Shown piece after piece: positions 45,675 to 53,354 of a DNA stretch of 64,000 bases. Under the pieces are notes generated by a model that searched no databases, was not told where the DNA came from, and saw only the letters and a program-made list of their open reading frames with translations. The first letter of the stretch is position 1; each line of letters begins with the position of its first letter. The stretch covers positions 1-64,000 of the forward strand of contig JAFEEG010000026.1 of the NCBI GenBank assembly GCA_018241225.1. Direction: 5' to 3'. The translations under genes and the position numbers were made by a program. This DNA is from Pseudomonadota bacterium. GTDB taxonomy: Bacteria; Pseudomonadota; Gammaproteobacteria; Burkholderiales; Burkholderiaceae_C.

Positions 45675-46085
45675 GTGAAGAAGCTGATGTCCCACGCTCA
45701 CTCCCGTCTCGCCATGGGTTGCGCCTTCTGCTCGCCGGCCGTCGTTCGCGGCACGGCCATCGCGCTGGCCTCTGCCCTCGTCACCACCCACGCTTTCGCC
45801 ATCGACGCCAACACGTCGGTCAACGGCATGATCAACCTAATCAAGCTGGGCGTCACGCTCGTGCAGTGGGCTCTCGTCCTCGTGGGCATGGGCTCCATTG
45901 GCTACGGCCTGATGAAGTGGAAGAAGAAGGGCCAAGAAAACGGCGGCGACCAGGTCGAGGCCCGCCAGATCTGGATGCCGATCGCAGCTGGCGCCGCAAT
46001 GATCTGTATCTGGGCTGTGGTCGAGTTCGTCGTGACGGCCGCCGGCGGCAGCTCGTCAGATATTGGACGAGTGCAGGGCCTGTAG
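45675..46085 (+). CDS. TraR/IcmD (DotP)-like membrane protein
   Basis: The 136-residue protein has a signal-like segment (GTAIALASALVTTHAFA) and two further membrane helices (LGVTLVQWALVLVGMGSIGYGLM and IAAGAAMICIWAVVEFVVTA) separated by a basic loop. This is the form of IcmD/DotP and of VirB2-type pilins. It follows the TraQ-like gene after a 104-base gap with AGGAG close to the start. Confidence 0.6.
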   Translation: MKKLMSHAHSRLAMGCAFCSPAVVRGTAIALASALVTTHAFAIDANTSVNGMINLIKLGVTLVQWALVLVGMGSIGYGLMKWKKKGQENGGDQVEARQIWMPIAAGAAMICIWAVVEFVVTAAGGSSSDIGRVQGL

Positions 46086-46250
46086 CGACTCGATAAATTA
46101 CGCAAAACGATAGCTCTACGACGCTAAACTGTTGCGGAGCACTGCGAAGACCCGCATTCATTGCGAAGGCGTGGATGCCGGTCGACGTCGGGAGGGCGCC
46201 TCGCTCTCCTGAGCGTCGGCCATATTTTTTGCGGTGCCTGACTCATCGAC

Positions 46251-46943
46251 ATGTTCAAGCTGATCCCTGGCATCAAGCGTAGCGTCTTTCGAGACAACGA
46301 CCCGCGGGCCACCCAGGCCGACGCGGTCTTCGTGGTGCGCCGTCCGCGGGTGCTCGAGCGCTCGCGCTACACGTGCCAGGCCTGCCAGTACCGTTCGATG
46401 CAGACGCCCTGGAAGGGCACGAAGCTGCAGGTCCACCACAAGGATGACGATCATCACAACAACGACGATCCGAACCTGGTGCCGATCTGCAGCCTGTGCC
46501 ACGGGTACCCGCACCTGGGCTGCAAGACCTCCTCGACCGGTGGTGGCGGCGGCCTGGCGTCCGAGGCGCAACTGGCGGCGATCCCGGAGCTGAGCGCCGC
46601 CGACCTGAACAACCTGCTGCGCGCGATCGGCGCGGCCATGTCCGACCCGAACGAGGCCGAGGCGGCCTGCACGATGTACGACATGCTGTGCGAGCGCGTG
46701 CGCCCGGTGCGCCAGGCATTCGGCACGTCGAAGGCGCTGGACTTTGCCGGCGCCCTGGCCAAGCTGAACTCGGGCGAGTACGCCAACCGAGGCGATGTCC
46801 TGTTCGATCTGCGCCTGGTCTGGAAGGCCGACGTGCTGAAGAGGGCCGGGCAGGACATGCTCGAGGACTTCCCGTCGCTGAAGCCGGGTAGTTGGATGGC
46901 CTCGTACGGCGATCTGGTGGACGAATCGCTCGCGAGCGCGTGA
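46251..46943 (+). CDS. dotN: DotN/IcmJ-like zinc-binding coupling-complex protein
   Basis: The 230-residue protein has an HNH-like zinc site: CQACQ, then VHHKDDDHHNNDDPNLVPICSLCHGYPHLGC. This is the signature of DotN/IcmJ, which in Legionella belongs to the DotL-DotM-DotN coupling complex that recruits substrates. The C-terminal half is helical. It has its own short leader (46086-46250), so it may start a second part of the transfer operon. Confidence 0.82.
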   Translation: MFKLIPGIKRSVFRDNDPRATQADAVFVVRRPRVLERSRYTCQACQYRSMQTPWKGTKLQVHHKDDDHHNNDDPNLVPICSLCHGYPHLGCKTSSTGGGGGLASEAQLAAIPELSAADLNNLLRAIGAAMSDPNEAEAACTMYDMLCERVRPVRQAFGTSKALDFAGALAKLNSGEYANRGDVLFDLRLVWKADVLKRAGQDMLEDFPSLKPGSWMASYGDLVDESLASA

Positions 46944-46951
46944 AGGATCAG

Positions 46952-48205
46952 ATGGTCATCGCCGCTCACGCTTCGCGCCATTCCTCTCATGTCCAGGATG
47001 ACTTGCCCATGGCGCAAGCTTCGATCCCCGACTTTGGCGTCGCGCACTTCGACCTGAACGACGTGAGTTCGGGCGGCGTCTGCTACTCGACGAGAAGCGG
47101 CTTCCGGCGCTTCCAGTCCGGCGGTGACCTGATGAACGACATCTGGATCACCAACCTGGACAAGGTGCCGCGCCAGCTGCCTAGCCTGCGCTCGAACAAG
47201 TTCCTCCAGACCAAGCTGACCACGCTCGCGGAGGATCTTGGCGTGGAGCTCACCGGCTTCAAGCAGGTCAACGGCATCGACAAGGGTGGCATGGCCGACG
47301 TCGCGCGCGTGCTGAACCACACGCGCGACTTGGTCGCGACCGCCTACCCCTGGAAGGCCCCGGACCGCGATTGGTCCAAGCCGAACCTGGGCGCATGCAT
47401 CGCCGAGGTACTGCCGGTCGTGGAGCGCGCGGCGCCTCAGGTCGAGGTCGCTCTGCAGGGTGCCTACCAGTCGTGGAGCAGCCCTCAGATGCAGCCCAAG
47501 CTCACCTACGATCGCGGCTCCCGGATGATCTACCTGCGGCGCAACCGCCTGCAGCATGCGTTGGACATCATGCGTACGCCCTTGCCGACGCACGGCTGGG
47601 CCTCGGCGAAGACCGACCTGGATTTGCTGCTCGATCCGAGCTTGCCCTCCCTGGTGGAGGTGGCCATCGAGTGGCGCCACGCCGATGCCCAGCTGGTGTC
47701 CCTCATCGCCTTCGGCGCGGAGGCCGGCGAGTCGAAGATCCGCCGGTGGGTCTCGCAGATCGAGTTGACCTGGCTGCTCAAGTACGCCCGGATCACGGTG
47801 CTTTCTGCCTACTCGGCCAACGCCGCAGCGCCCCTGCCTGCGCAGCTGCAGCTACCGAAGGTCGTCGCCGGCGACCCGATTTACCAGCTGTCGATCCCGC
47901 ACGGCCTGTTGGCCGAGGCGCATTGGGCCGGTCTCGCGCGGCCGGTCTTCAACCAGAAGACCCGCCGCGGCGACATCACGACTACCTCTGTGTGGTTCAG
48001 GGCGATGGATCGCGCCATCGGCTTCCAGATGGCCCTGGCGGCCAAGGAACTGGGCGGCAACGTCATGGGCTACGGCTCGGGCGGGGTCCAGGTCCGTCTC
48101 GAAAATCTTTCTGTCCAGCAACTGCTGGAGGTGGCCGACGCAGTAGGCGCAAGCCACCCATGTCTGGCGTCCGAGGTGGTCGGGCGCGAAAGGGGGGACT
48201 CTTGA
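46952..48205 (+). CDS. Unknown 417-residue protein between dotN and dotO
   Basis: AAGGA precedes the ATG at 46952. A GTG at 46940 overlaps the dotN stop and is an alternative start. No family is recognised. The sequence looks globular and cytoplasmic: no signal peptide, with IWITNLDKVPRQLPSLRSNKFLQTKL near the N-terminus and KIRRWVSQIELTWLLKYARITVLSAY in the middle. By position it corresponds to the TraS/TraT interval of IncI operons, but sequence similarity could not be judged. It is coupled to the next gene by overlap. Confidence 0.65.
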   Translation: MVIAAHASRHSSHVQDDLPMAQASIPDFGVAHFDLNDVSSGGVCYSTRSGFRRFQSGGDLMNDIWITNLDKVPRQLPSLRSNKFLQTKLTTLAEDLGVELTGFKQVNGIDKGGMADVARVLNHTRDLVATAYPWKAPDRDWSKPNLGACIAEVLPVVERAAPQVEVALQGAYQSWSSPQMQPKLTYDRGSRMIYLRRNRLQHALDIMRTPLPTHGWASAKTDLDLLLDPSLPSLVEVAIEWRHADAQLVSLIAFGAEAGESKIRRWVSQIELTWLLKYARITVLSAYSANAAAPLPAQLQLPKVVAGDPIYQLSIPHGLLAEAHWAGLARPVFNQKTRRGDITTTSVWFRAMDRAIGFQMALAAKELGGNVMGYGSGGVQVRLENLSVQQLLEVADAVGASHPCLASEVVGRERGDS

Positions 48206-48984
48206 GTGCAAGATTGAGCGCGAAAGCAGACGGCGGCTTCTCGCACATCCTGACCCAGGCGCCGGCTTCGCCCGGTCCCGACTACGCCTCGTGGCTTTCC
48301 ATGTGGTGCCGCAGCGGCGCGCGCGACGTAGCGAGCGACGCACCTACGGTGGTCGCCTTCAAGCCGCGCGCGCAGCGCGAGCCGAGCGAGTACCTGGACG
48401 ACGACAACATGCACCCGATGCGAAAGCTCCTGGCCCGTCATCCTGGCGCGCCCATGGCCTTCGCGGAAATGTGCCGCAACCCCTCGGGGTTCCAGCGTCT
48501 GCGCTACCTGATCGAGTACATGAAGGTGCAGTCCGAAAACCCGAGCGTGACGAACGCCAGCGACCAGGGCTCGACGACTGCCTATGTCAGCCCCCTGCAT
48601 GTCGACGAGGTGATGCGGGGCTTCCAGGTCGAGGACGAGGAGGCGGCCGAGCAGGAGATCGCCCGGATTCGTCAGGTCGCCCGGGATCACGTCCTGCGCG
48701 ACCTGCTGTCGATTGCCTCGAGCGCTTGCGAAGAGGCATTCACGGCCGCGATGGGCACGTGGATCCGCAAGGAGTACGGGCGCCGTCAGTCCGCCGAGAA
48801 CGTGGCAAACGTGGCCACTGCTGGCGCGGCCGCCGTCAGCCGCGGCGCGGGGAAGGGTGGCACTCCCGGCCAGGACCTGCCGGCGCAGGCCCGCGAGACT
48901 GCCCCGCGCGGAGCGGCGCCGGCGAGCACCGCCCCGGCCAAGCGCGCCCTTGGCTTTGGTTTCGCGCGCCGCCCTGGCGCATAG
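48202..48984 (+). CDS. Unknown 260-residue protein with C-terminal GFGF motif
   Basis: The best start is a TTG at 48202 overlapping the previous stop (TTGA), with AGGGGGG six bases upstream. The N-terminal 180 residues are helical (MRKLLARHPGAPMAFAEMCRNP, EAAEQEIARIRQVARDHVLRDLLSIASSACEEAF). After an Ala/Gly/Pro linker it ends AKRALGFGFARRPGA. This is the only carrier of the GFGF motif within the transfer operon, and could link transfer to the plasmid replisome. No family recognised. Confidence 0.6.
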   Translation: MSARLSAKADGGFSHILTQAPASPGPDYASWLSMWCRSGARDVASDAPTVVAFKPRAQREPSEYLDDDNMHPMRKLLARHPGAPMAFAEMCRNPSGFQRLRYLIEYMKVQSENPSVTNASDQGSTTAYVSPLHVDEVMRGFQVEDEEAAEQEIARIRQVARDHVLRDLLSIASSACEEAFTAAMGTWIRKEYGRRQSAENVANVATAGAAAVSRGAGKGGTPGQDLPAQARETAPRGAAPASTAPAKRALGFGFARRPGA

Positions 48985-49054
48985 GTCGAGGCATAGCCGA
49001 AGCAAGCCAGGCCGCACCGAACGCGCACAGCTGCGCTACCCCATCAGGACACCC

Positions 49055-52000
49055 ATGTTCATCCAGGCAATCGAATCGTTCATCTACTGGGCCGGCTCCC
49101 AGATCTCGCTCGGGGACAGCGCGCTGGCCTGCGACTGGCGCGCGCCTATCCAGCTGGACACTGATGTACCCGCCGAGATCATGGCCCTGCAAAGCGGCAG
49201 CGTCGTTTCCTTCATCGAGATCAAGGGCATCCGGCGCTATATCGGTGCCCACGAGTTCGAGAAGCTCGCCGGGAACCTGGCGGCCATCCTGTCCAGCCGC
49301 ATGAAGGCGGGCAACGGTCGCAACCACAGCATGAGCTTCTGCTTTCGAAGCGACCCGGCCGGCTCAGTGCGCCTGGCGCGCGACCTGATCTCGCCCATGG
49401 CCACCACCGCCAAACGCCTGGGCATGACGAAGACGGCCTTCTTCGATGCGCGGGTGGAGGAGCTGGCGCGCTCGAGCACGGACGAGACGGTCTACCTGGC
49501 GGTCTTCACGCACCGTGCCGGCATGAGCGCCAACGAGGCGACGACCCAGGCGCAGCGCCAGAAGAAGGTCTCTGCCGAGCTGCGCAAGCGCAAGGTCTCG
49601 ATCGCCTACAGCGACATGCACTCCCAGTCGATGGCGCAGCCGTCGTCGCTGCTGGTGACCCGGCACAGGTCCATGGTCGACAACCTGGTGAAGGATCTTT
49701 CCATGGAGATCACCGCCGGCGGCACCTACCTGCTGGCGAACGTGATGCCGGTGAAGGAGGCGGCGAACATGGTGCGCCGCGTGTTCGACCATTCGGATTT
49801 CCCGTCCACCTGGACGCCTCGGTTCCTCGGGGACAAGAAGGCGATGGCCGCCAGCGCGATCAAGCGAAGCACCGACGAAGCCGCGGTGATGCCCATGGCC
49901 CTCGCGCGCCAGATGATCCCGGCCAGTTTCCAGGAGAACTTCGGCGCCTTCGAATACGCCCGCCAGGGCTCGAACCTGAGTGCCAGCGTGGTAGTGGAAG
50001 TGCTGCCCGAGGATGGCTCGGAGCCCTTCAACAAGCTGATGGACAAGCTGGGACGCACGATCCCGCTGGCCTACATGCAGGACATCCTGCCCAACGGGCT
50101 GGACTTCCGCAAAGCCGACCAGTTCTTCGGCAGCTTCATGGCGGCCACCAGCGACTTCAACAAGGGCATCAAGCGCGGCTGGGACGAGCTCAAGGAGATC
50201 GAGAAGCGCGGCGGCTACGTCGCGGCCACCCGCATGATTCTGACCACCTGGGCCAAGACCGAGGAAAAGCTGCAGTTCCAGCTCGAATTCCTGCGCAGCT
50301 CGATCGAGTCGTGGGGCTCGACGGTGTGCACGAACGAGACCGGTGAGCCGGCCATGACCGCGATCGCCACGGCGGCTGGCTTCGCCCGCGGCGGCGTCGC
50401 GAGCTACCTTCCGTCGCCGGTCGAGGAGATCACCCGCATGTCCCCAGTCGTGCGCGCGGCGTCCATCTGGAAGACCGGCCAGCTGATCGCATCGACGCTC
50501 GAGGGCCGGCCTTACCCGATCGCCCTCGGCTCCAACCTCCAGACCTCCTGGGCGACCGTGGGCTTCGCGCCAACGGGCTCGGGCAAGTCCTTCTTCATGA
50601 ACCTGCTTAACTCGGGCCTCCTCATGGCGCCGGGCGCGCAGGACGTGCCCTACGTGACCATCGTCGACGTGGGCCCGAGCTCGAAGCTGATCATGGACCT
50701 GTACCGGTCGATGCTGCCGGCAAGCAAGCGCGACCAGGTCGTCTCCATCCGCATCAAGAACTCCCCCGAGTACACGGTCAACCCGTTCGACACCTTCCCT
50801 GGCCTGGACCAGTGCACGGAGCAGGACCGGGACTTCATCACGGCGGTGCTGGGCACCATCGCCCCGGGTCTGGGCGCCGAGAGCGACAAGTTCTTCCAGA
50901 AGCTGATCGCTGCGGCCTACGAGAAGTTCTCGCGCGCGAGCGCGGACGCCAAGCCGTGGCAGAACGCCATGGATACGGAAGTCGGCGCGCTGTACCAGCG
51001 GTTGGGCAACGAGGTGATCGAAGGCCGCACCCGGGTCTGGGATGTCGTGGACACCCTCTTCAGGGAAGGCCACACCGTGATGGCCGAGCGGGCGCAGCGC
51101 TACGCGATGCCGATCCTCAAGGATCTCTCCAAGGTTGCTCAGCAGGCCGACATCACACTGATGTACGGCAATGCCCTGGCCGCCAACGGCGTGGAGAAAC
51201 TCATCGACGTATTCCTGCGCAACCTGAGCGCGGCTTCCACAGGCACCTACATGCTTCTGAGCAGCTACACGCAGGCAAACCTGGGCTCAGCCCGTGCGAT
51301 CTCGATCGACCTGGAAGAGGTGGTGGGGTCGACGACCTCGGAGGAGGGCCGCCGCCGCTCGGCGCTGATGTTCCTCTTCGCGCGCCGCCTCGGCGCCCGG
51401 AACTACTTCGCCCGCTGGGATGAGGTGGCGCCCCTTTGCCCAGATCTGTATCGCCGGTACCTCAAGGATCGCGTCGAGAAGATGTGGGAGCAGATGAAGT
51501 ACCTCGAGTACGATGAAATTCACTACGCATCGGGCGCTGAGTCCTTCCAGATGCTGCTGCAGCAGGATCTGCGCGTGGGTCGCAAGTTCAACCTGGTTAC
51601 CATGATGCTGAGCCAGCTCGTCTCCGACTTCCCGGAGGCGATCATGGCCAACGCGACGAACTTCTACGTGTTCGGCATGGGTGATGGCAGCATGGCCAGC
51701 CAGGTGCAGGCTGCCTTCAAGCTGAGCGACGCGGAGATGCAGGCGATCAACACGCACTGCCGCCGGCCGGGCACGCTGTTCGCTCGGTTCGCGACCACAG
51801 AAGGCGTGCTCGCCCAAGTACTGAAGACGACGGCCAGCCCACTGGACAAGTGGGCTTTCACGACCAACGCTGCCGACGCTCCGGTCCGGGCAGCGCTGGC
51901 GCTGCGCCTGGGCGGTACTGACGACAGCTACTGGCAGGCCCTGACCCTGTTGGCCAAGATGCTGCCCTCCGGCACGGCCAAGCCGATGATCGCAGCCATC

Positions 52001-52141
52001 ATGGCGGAGAAGGGCGAGTTCGACGTCACCGACGACTCAGTCTCGATGGACGTGGCCACCCGCCTGATCGCGCGCGCGCATCGGGAAGGGCTACTGTCGA
52101 GCGATGGCACGCCGCAGGAGGCGGAGGTGGCACAGGCGTAG
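49055..52141 (+). CDS. dotO: DotO/IcmB/TraU transfer ATPase
   Basis: The 1028-residue protein is a VirB4-like ATPase of the type IVB class. Walker A is APTGSGKSFF at about 505-514, the Walker B region lies around YLEYDEIHYAS, and the characteristic segments GSNLQTSWATVGFAPTG and LRVGRKFNLVTMMLSQLVSDFP are present. It forms the cytoplasmic energy centre together with DotB. Length equals Legionella DotO. The ATG at 49055 follows AGGA. It is the last gene of the transfer operon in the window. Confidence 0.92.
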   Translation: MFIQAIESFIYWAGSQISLGDSALACDWRAPIQLDTDVPAEIMALQSGSVVSFIEIKGIRRYIGAHEFEKLAGNLAAILSSRMKAGNGRNHSMSFCFRSDPAGSVRLARDLISPMATTAKRLGMTKTAFFDARVEELARSSTDETVYLAVFTHRAGMSANEATTQAQRQKKVSAELRKRKVSIAYSDMHSQSMAQPSSLLVTRHRSMVDNLVKDLSMEITAGGTYLLANVMPVKEAANMVRRVFDHSDFPSTWTPRFLGDKKAMAASAIKRSTDEAAVMPMALARQMIPASFQENFGAFEYARQGSNLSASVVVEVLPEDGSEPFNKLMDKLGRTIPLAYMQDILPNGLDFRKADQFFGSFMAATSDFNKGIKRGWDELKEIEKRGGYVAATRMILTTWAKTEEKLQFQLEFLRSSIESWGSTVCTNETGEPAMTAIATAAGFARGGVASYLPSPVEEITRMSPVVRAASIWKTGQLIASTLEGRPYPIALGSNLQTSWATVGFAPTGSGKSFFMNLLNSGLLMAPGAQDVPYVTIVDVGPSSKLIMDLYRSMLPASKRDQVVSIRIKNSPEYTVNPFDTFPGLDQCTEQDRDFITAVLGTIAPGLGAESDKFFQKLIAAAYEKFSRASADAKPWQNAMDTEVGALYQRLGNEVIEGRTRVWDVVDTLFREGHTVMAERAQRYAMPILKDLSKVAQQADITLMYGNALAANGVEKLIDVFLRNLSAASTGTYMLLSSYTQANLGSARAISIDLEEVVGSTTSEEGRRRSALMFLFARRLGARNYFARWDEVAPLCPDLYRRYLKDRVEKMWEQMKYLEYDEIHYASGAESFQMLLQQDLRVGRKFNLVTMMLSQLVSDFPEAIMANATNFYVFGMGDGSMASQVQAAFKLSDAEMQAINTHCRRPGTLFARFATTEGVLAQVLKTTASPLDKWAFTTNAADAPVRAALALRLGGTDDSYWQALTLLAKMLPSGTAKPMIAAIMAEKGEFDVTDDSVSMDVATRLIARAHREGLLSSDGTPQEAEVAQA

Positions 52142-52288
52142 CGAACACCAGCGCTTCGCGCCAAGCATTCATCAGCCGTTGGGCCTCAGTCGTTGGCCTT
52201 CACCTCGCCCAAGGCCTGAGTTCCGGCCGGATGAGCGACGGGTGTCCCGCGTGGGGAGGCCATGTACTGGGGCGGGCGCGCGCCGATG

Positions 52289-52304
52289 CTGTATATTCAT
52301 ACAG
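52289..52304. promoter_or_regulatory. Perfect LexA (SOS) box
   Basis: CTGTATATTCATACAG matches the LexA consensus CTGT-N8-ACAG exactly, with an AT-rich centre as in strong boxes. It lies 16 bases before the start of the small gene that leads the thermonuclease-polymerase group. Confidence 0.8.
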
Positions 52305-52319
52305 TTTTCCAGATTTGCG

Positions 52320-52706
52320 ATGTTCTGTGCCGTCTATCGTCTGCGCTATCGGGGAGAACGACTTGAGCGGGAGGCTATACGCGGCAGTCGCTCCCTGGGC
52401 GAACTCGTGTTTACCGAGCGTGTGCACGACCCCCGTCCTGGTCGCAGTCTGATGGTCGCCATGTTGCTGGCCACGGACGGCGAGTCGTATGTCTTGCCGG
52501 TCCTGGACCACGCCCGCGTCGTTCGCATCCGCGGCAGAGGGACGCTGATCGCAGGCACGGAGGTCATTGCGTTGGGTCGTGGCATCAAGAACATCCGGGC
52601 TGAGCGCTACAGGCAGACCTGGTGGTGCATTCCCGCTTTGCCTGAAGCCGTTCGCCTGATTCTCGCCAACGGCGCGGATGAGGGCGGCCTGGCCCAGCCC
52701 CAGTGA
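52320..52706 (+). CDS. Unknown 128-residue SOS-box-controlled protein
   Basis: The frame from ATG 52320 reads MFCAVYRLRYRGERLEREAI, then MVAMLLATDGESYVLPVLDHARVVRIRGRGTLIAGTEVIALGRGIKNIRAERYRQTWWCIP. It looks like a small beta-rich domain with no recognised family. It lies immediately behind the LexA box and ends 13 bases before the thermonuclease start. No good ribosome-binding site is visible. Confidence 0.6.
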   Translation: MFCAVYRLRYRGERLEREAIRGSRSLGELVFTERVHDPRPGRSLMVAMLLATDGESYVLPVLDHARVVRIRGRGTLIAGTEVIALGRGIKNIRAERYRQTWWCIPALPEAVRLILANGADEGGLAQPQ

Positions 52707-52719
52707 AACTCAAGACTTC

Positions 52720-53295
52720 ATGCGTGATTCCTGCCGACTTGCCATCCTGCACCTGACCTTGGTCGCCACGGTCACTTTTTCTTCCAGCGCCCTCGCTGAA
52801 ACCTTGTATGGGGAAGTGGTCGGTCTGGCCGACGGCGACACAGTGACCGTCCTGGATGCGCGCAAGGTTCAGCATCGCATCCGATTGGCAGGAATTGACG
52901 CGCCAGAGAAGAAGCAAGCCTTCGGCGAGCGCTCACGTCAAAGCCTGTCCGACCTCGTGTTTGGCAAGCGCGTGACCGTCGAATACGCCAAGACGGACCG
53001 GTACGGCCGCATTGTGGGCAAGGTGCTTGCGGACGGCCGGGACGTGGGCCTGGTGCAGGTCCAGCGTGGCTTGGCCTGGCACTACAAAGCGTATGAGCGA
53101 GACCAGAGCCTCCCCGACCGCGTCACCTATGCGCGGGCGCAGGACGCCGCACGCGATGCGCATGTCGGTCTTTGGCGTGACCGGCATCCAACCGCGCCCT
53201 GGGACTATCGCAAGTGCGAACGTCCCAAGGGCGCGTGCAGCACCGCCGAGGCGACCACCGGCAGTGCACACGCAACTTCGGCACAGCAAAGATAG
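52720..53295 (+). CDS. Exported thermonuclease (SNase family)
   Basis: The 191-residue protein has a Sec signal (LAILHLTLVATVTFSSSALA) and a staphylococcal-nuclease domain: VVGLADGDTVTVLDARKVQHRIRLAGIDAPEK with the catalytic Arg and Ca-binding Asp, TDRYGRIVGKVLADGRDV with the second Arg, and GLAWHYKAYERD. It should cut DNA or RNA in the periplasm or outside. Such nucleases are common on conjugative plasmids. It lies between the SOS-linked gene and the DNA polymerase. Confidence 0.85.
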   Translation: MRDSCRLAILHLTLVATVTFSSSALAETLYGEVVGLADGDTVTVLDARKVQHRIRLAGIDAPEKKQAFGERSRQSLSDLVFGKRVTVEYAKTDRYGRIVGKVLADGRDVGLVQVQRGLAWHYKAYERDQSLPDRVTYARAQDAARDAHVGLWRDRHPTAPWDYRKCERPKGACSTAEATTGSAHATSAQQR

Positions 53296-53354
53296 GGCCC
53301 AAGAGGCCTATCCAGGAGCACCCATCATGCACAGCGCCGGGACGAGAATCGCTT

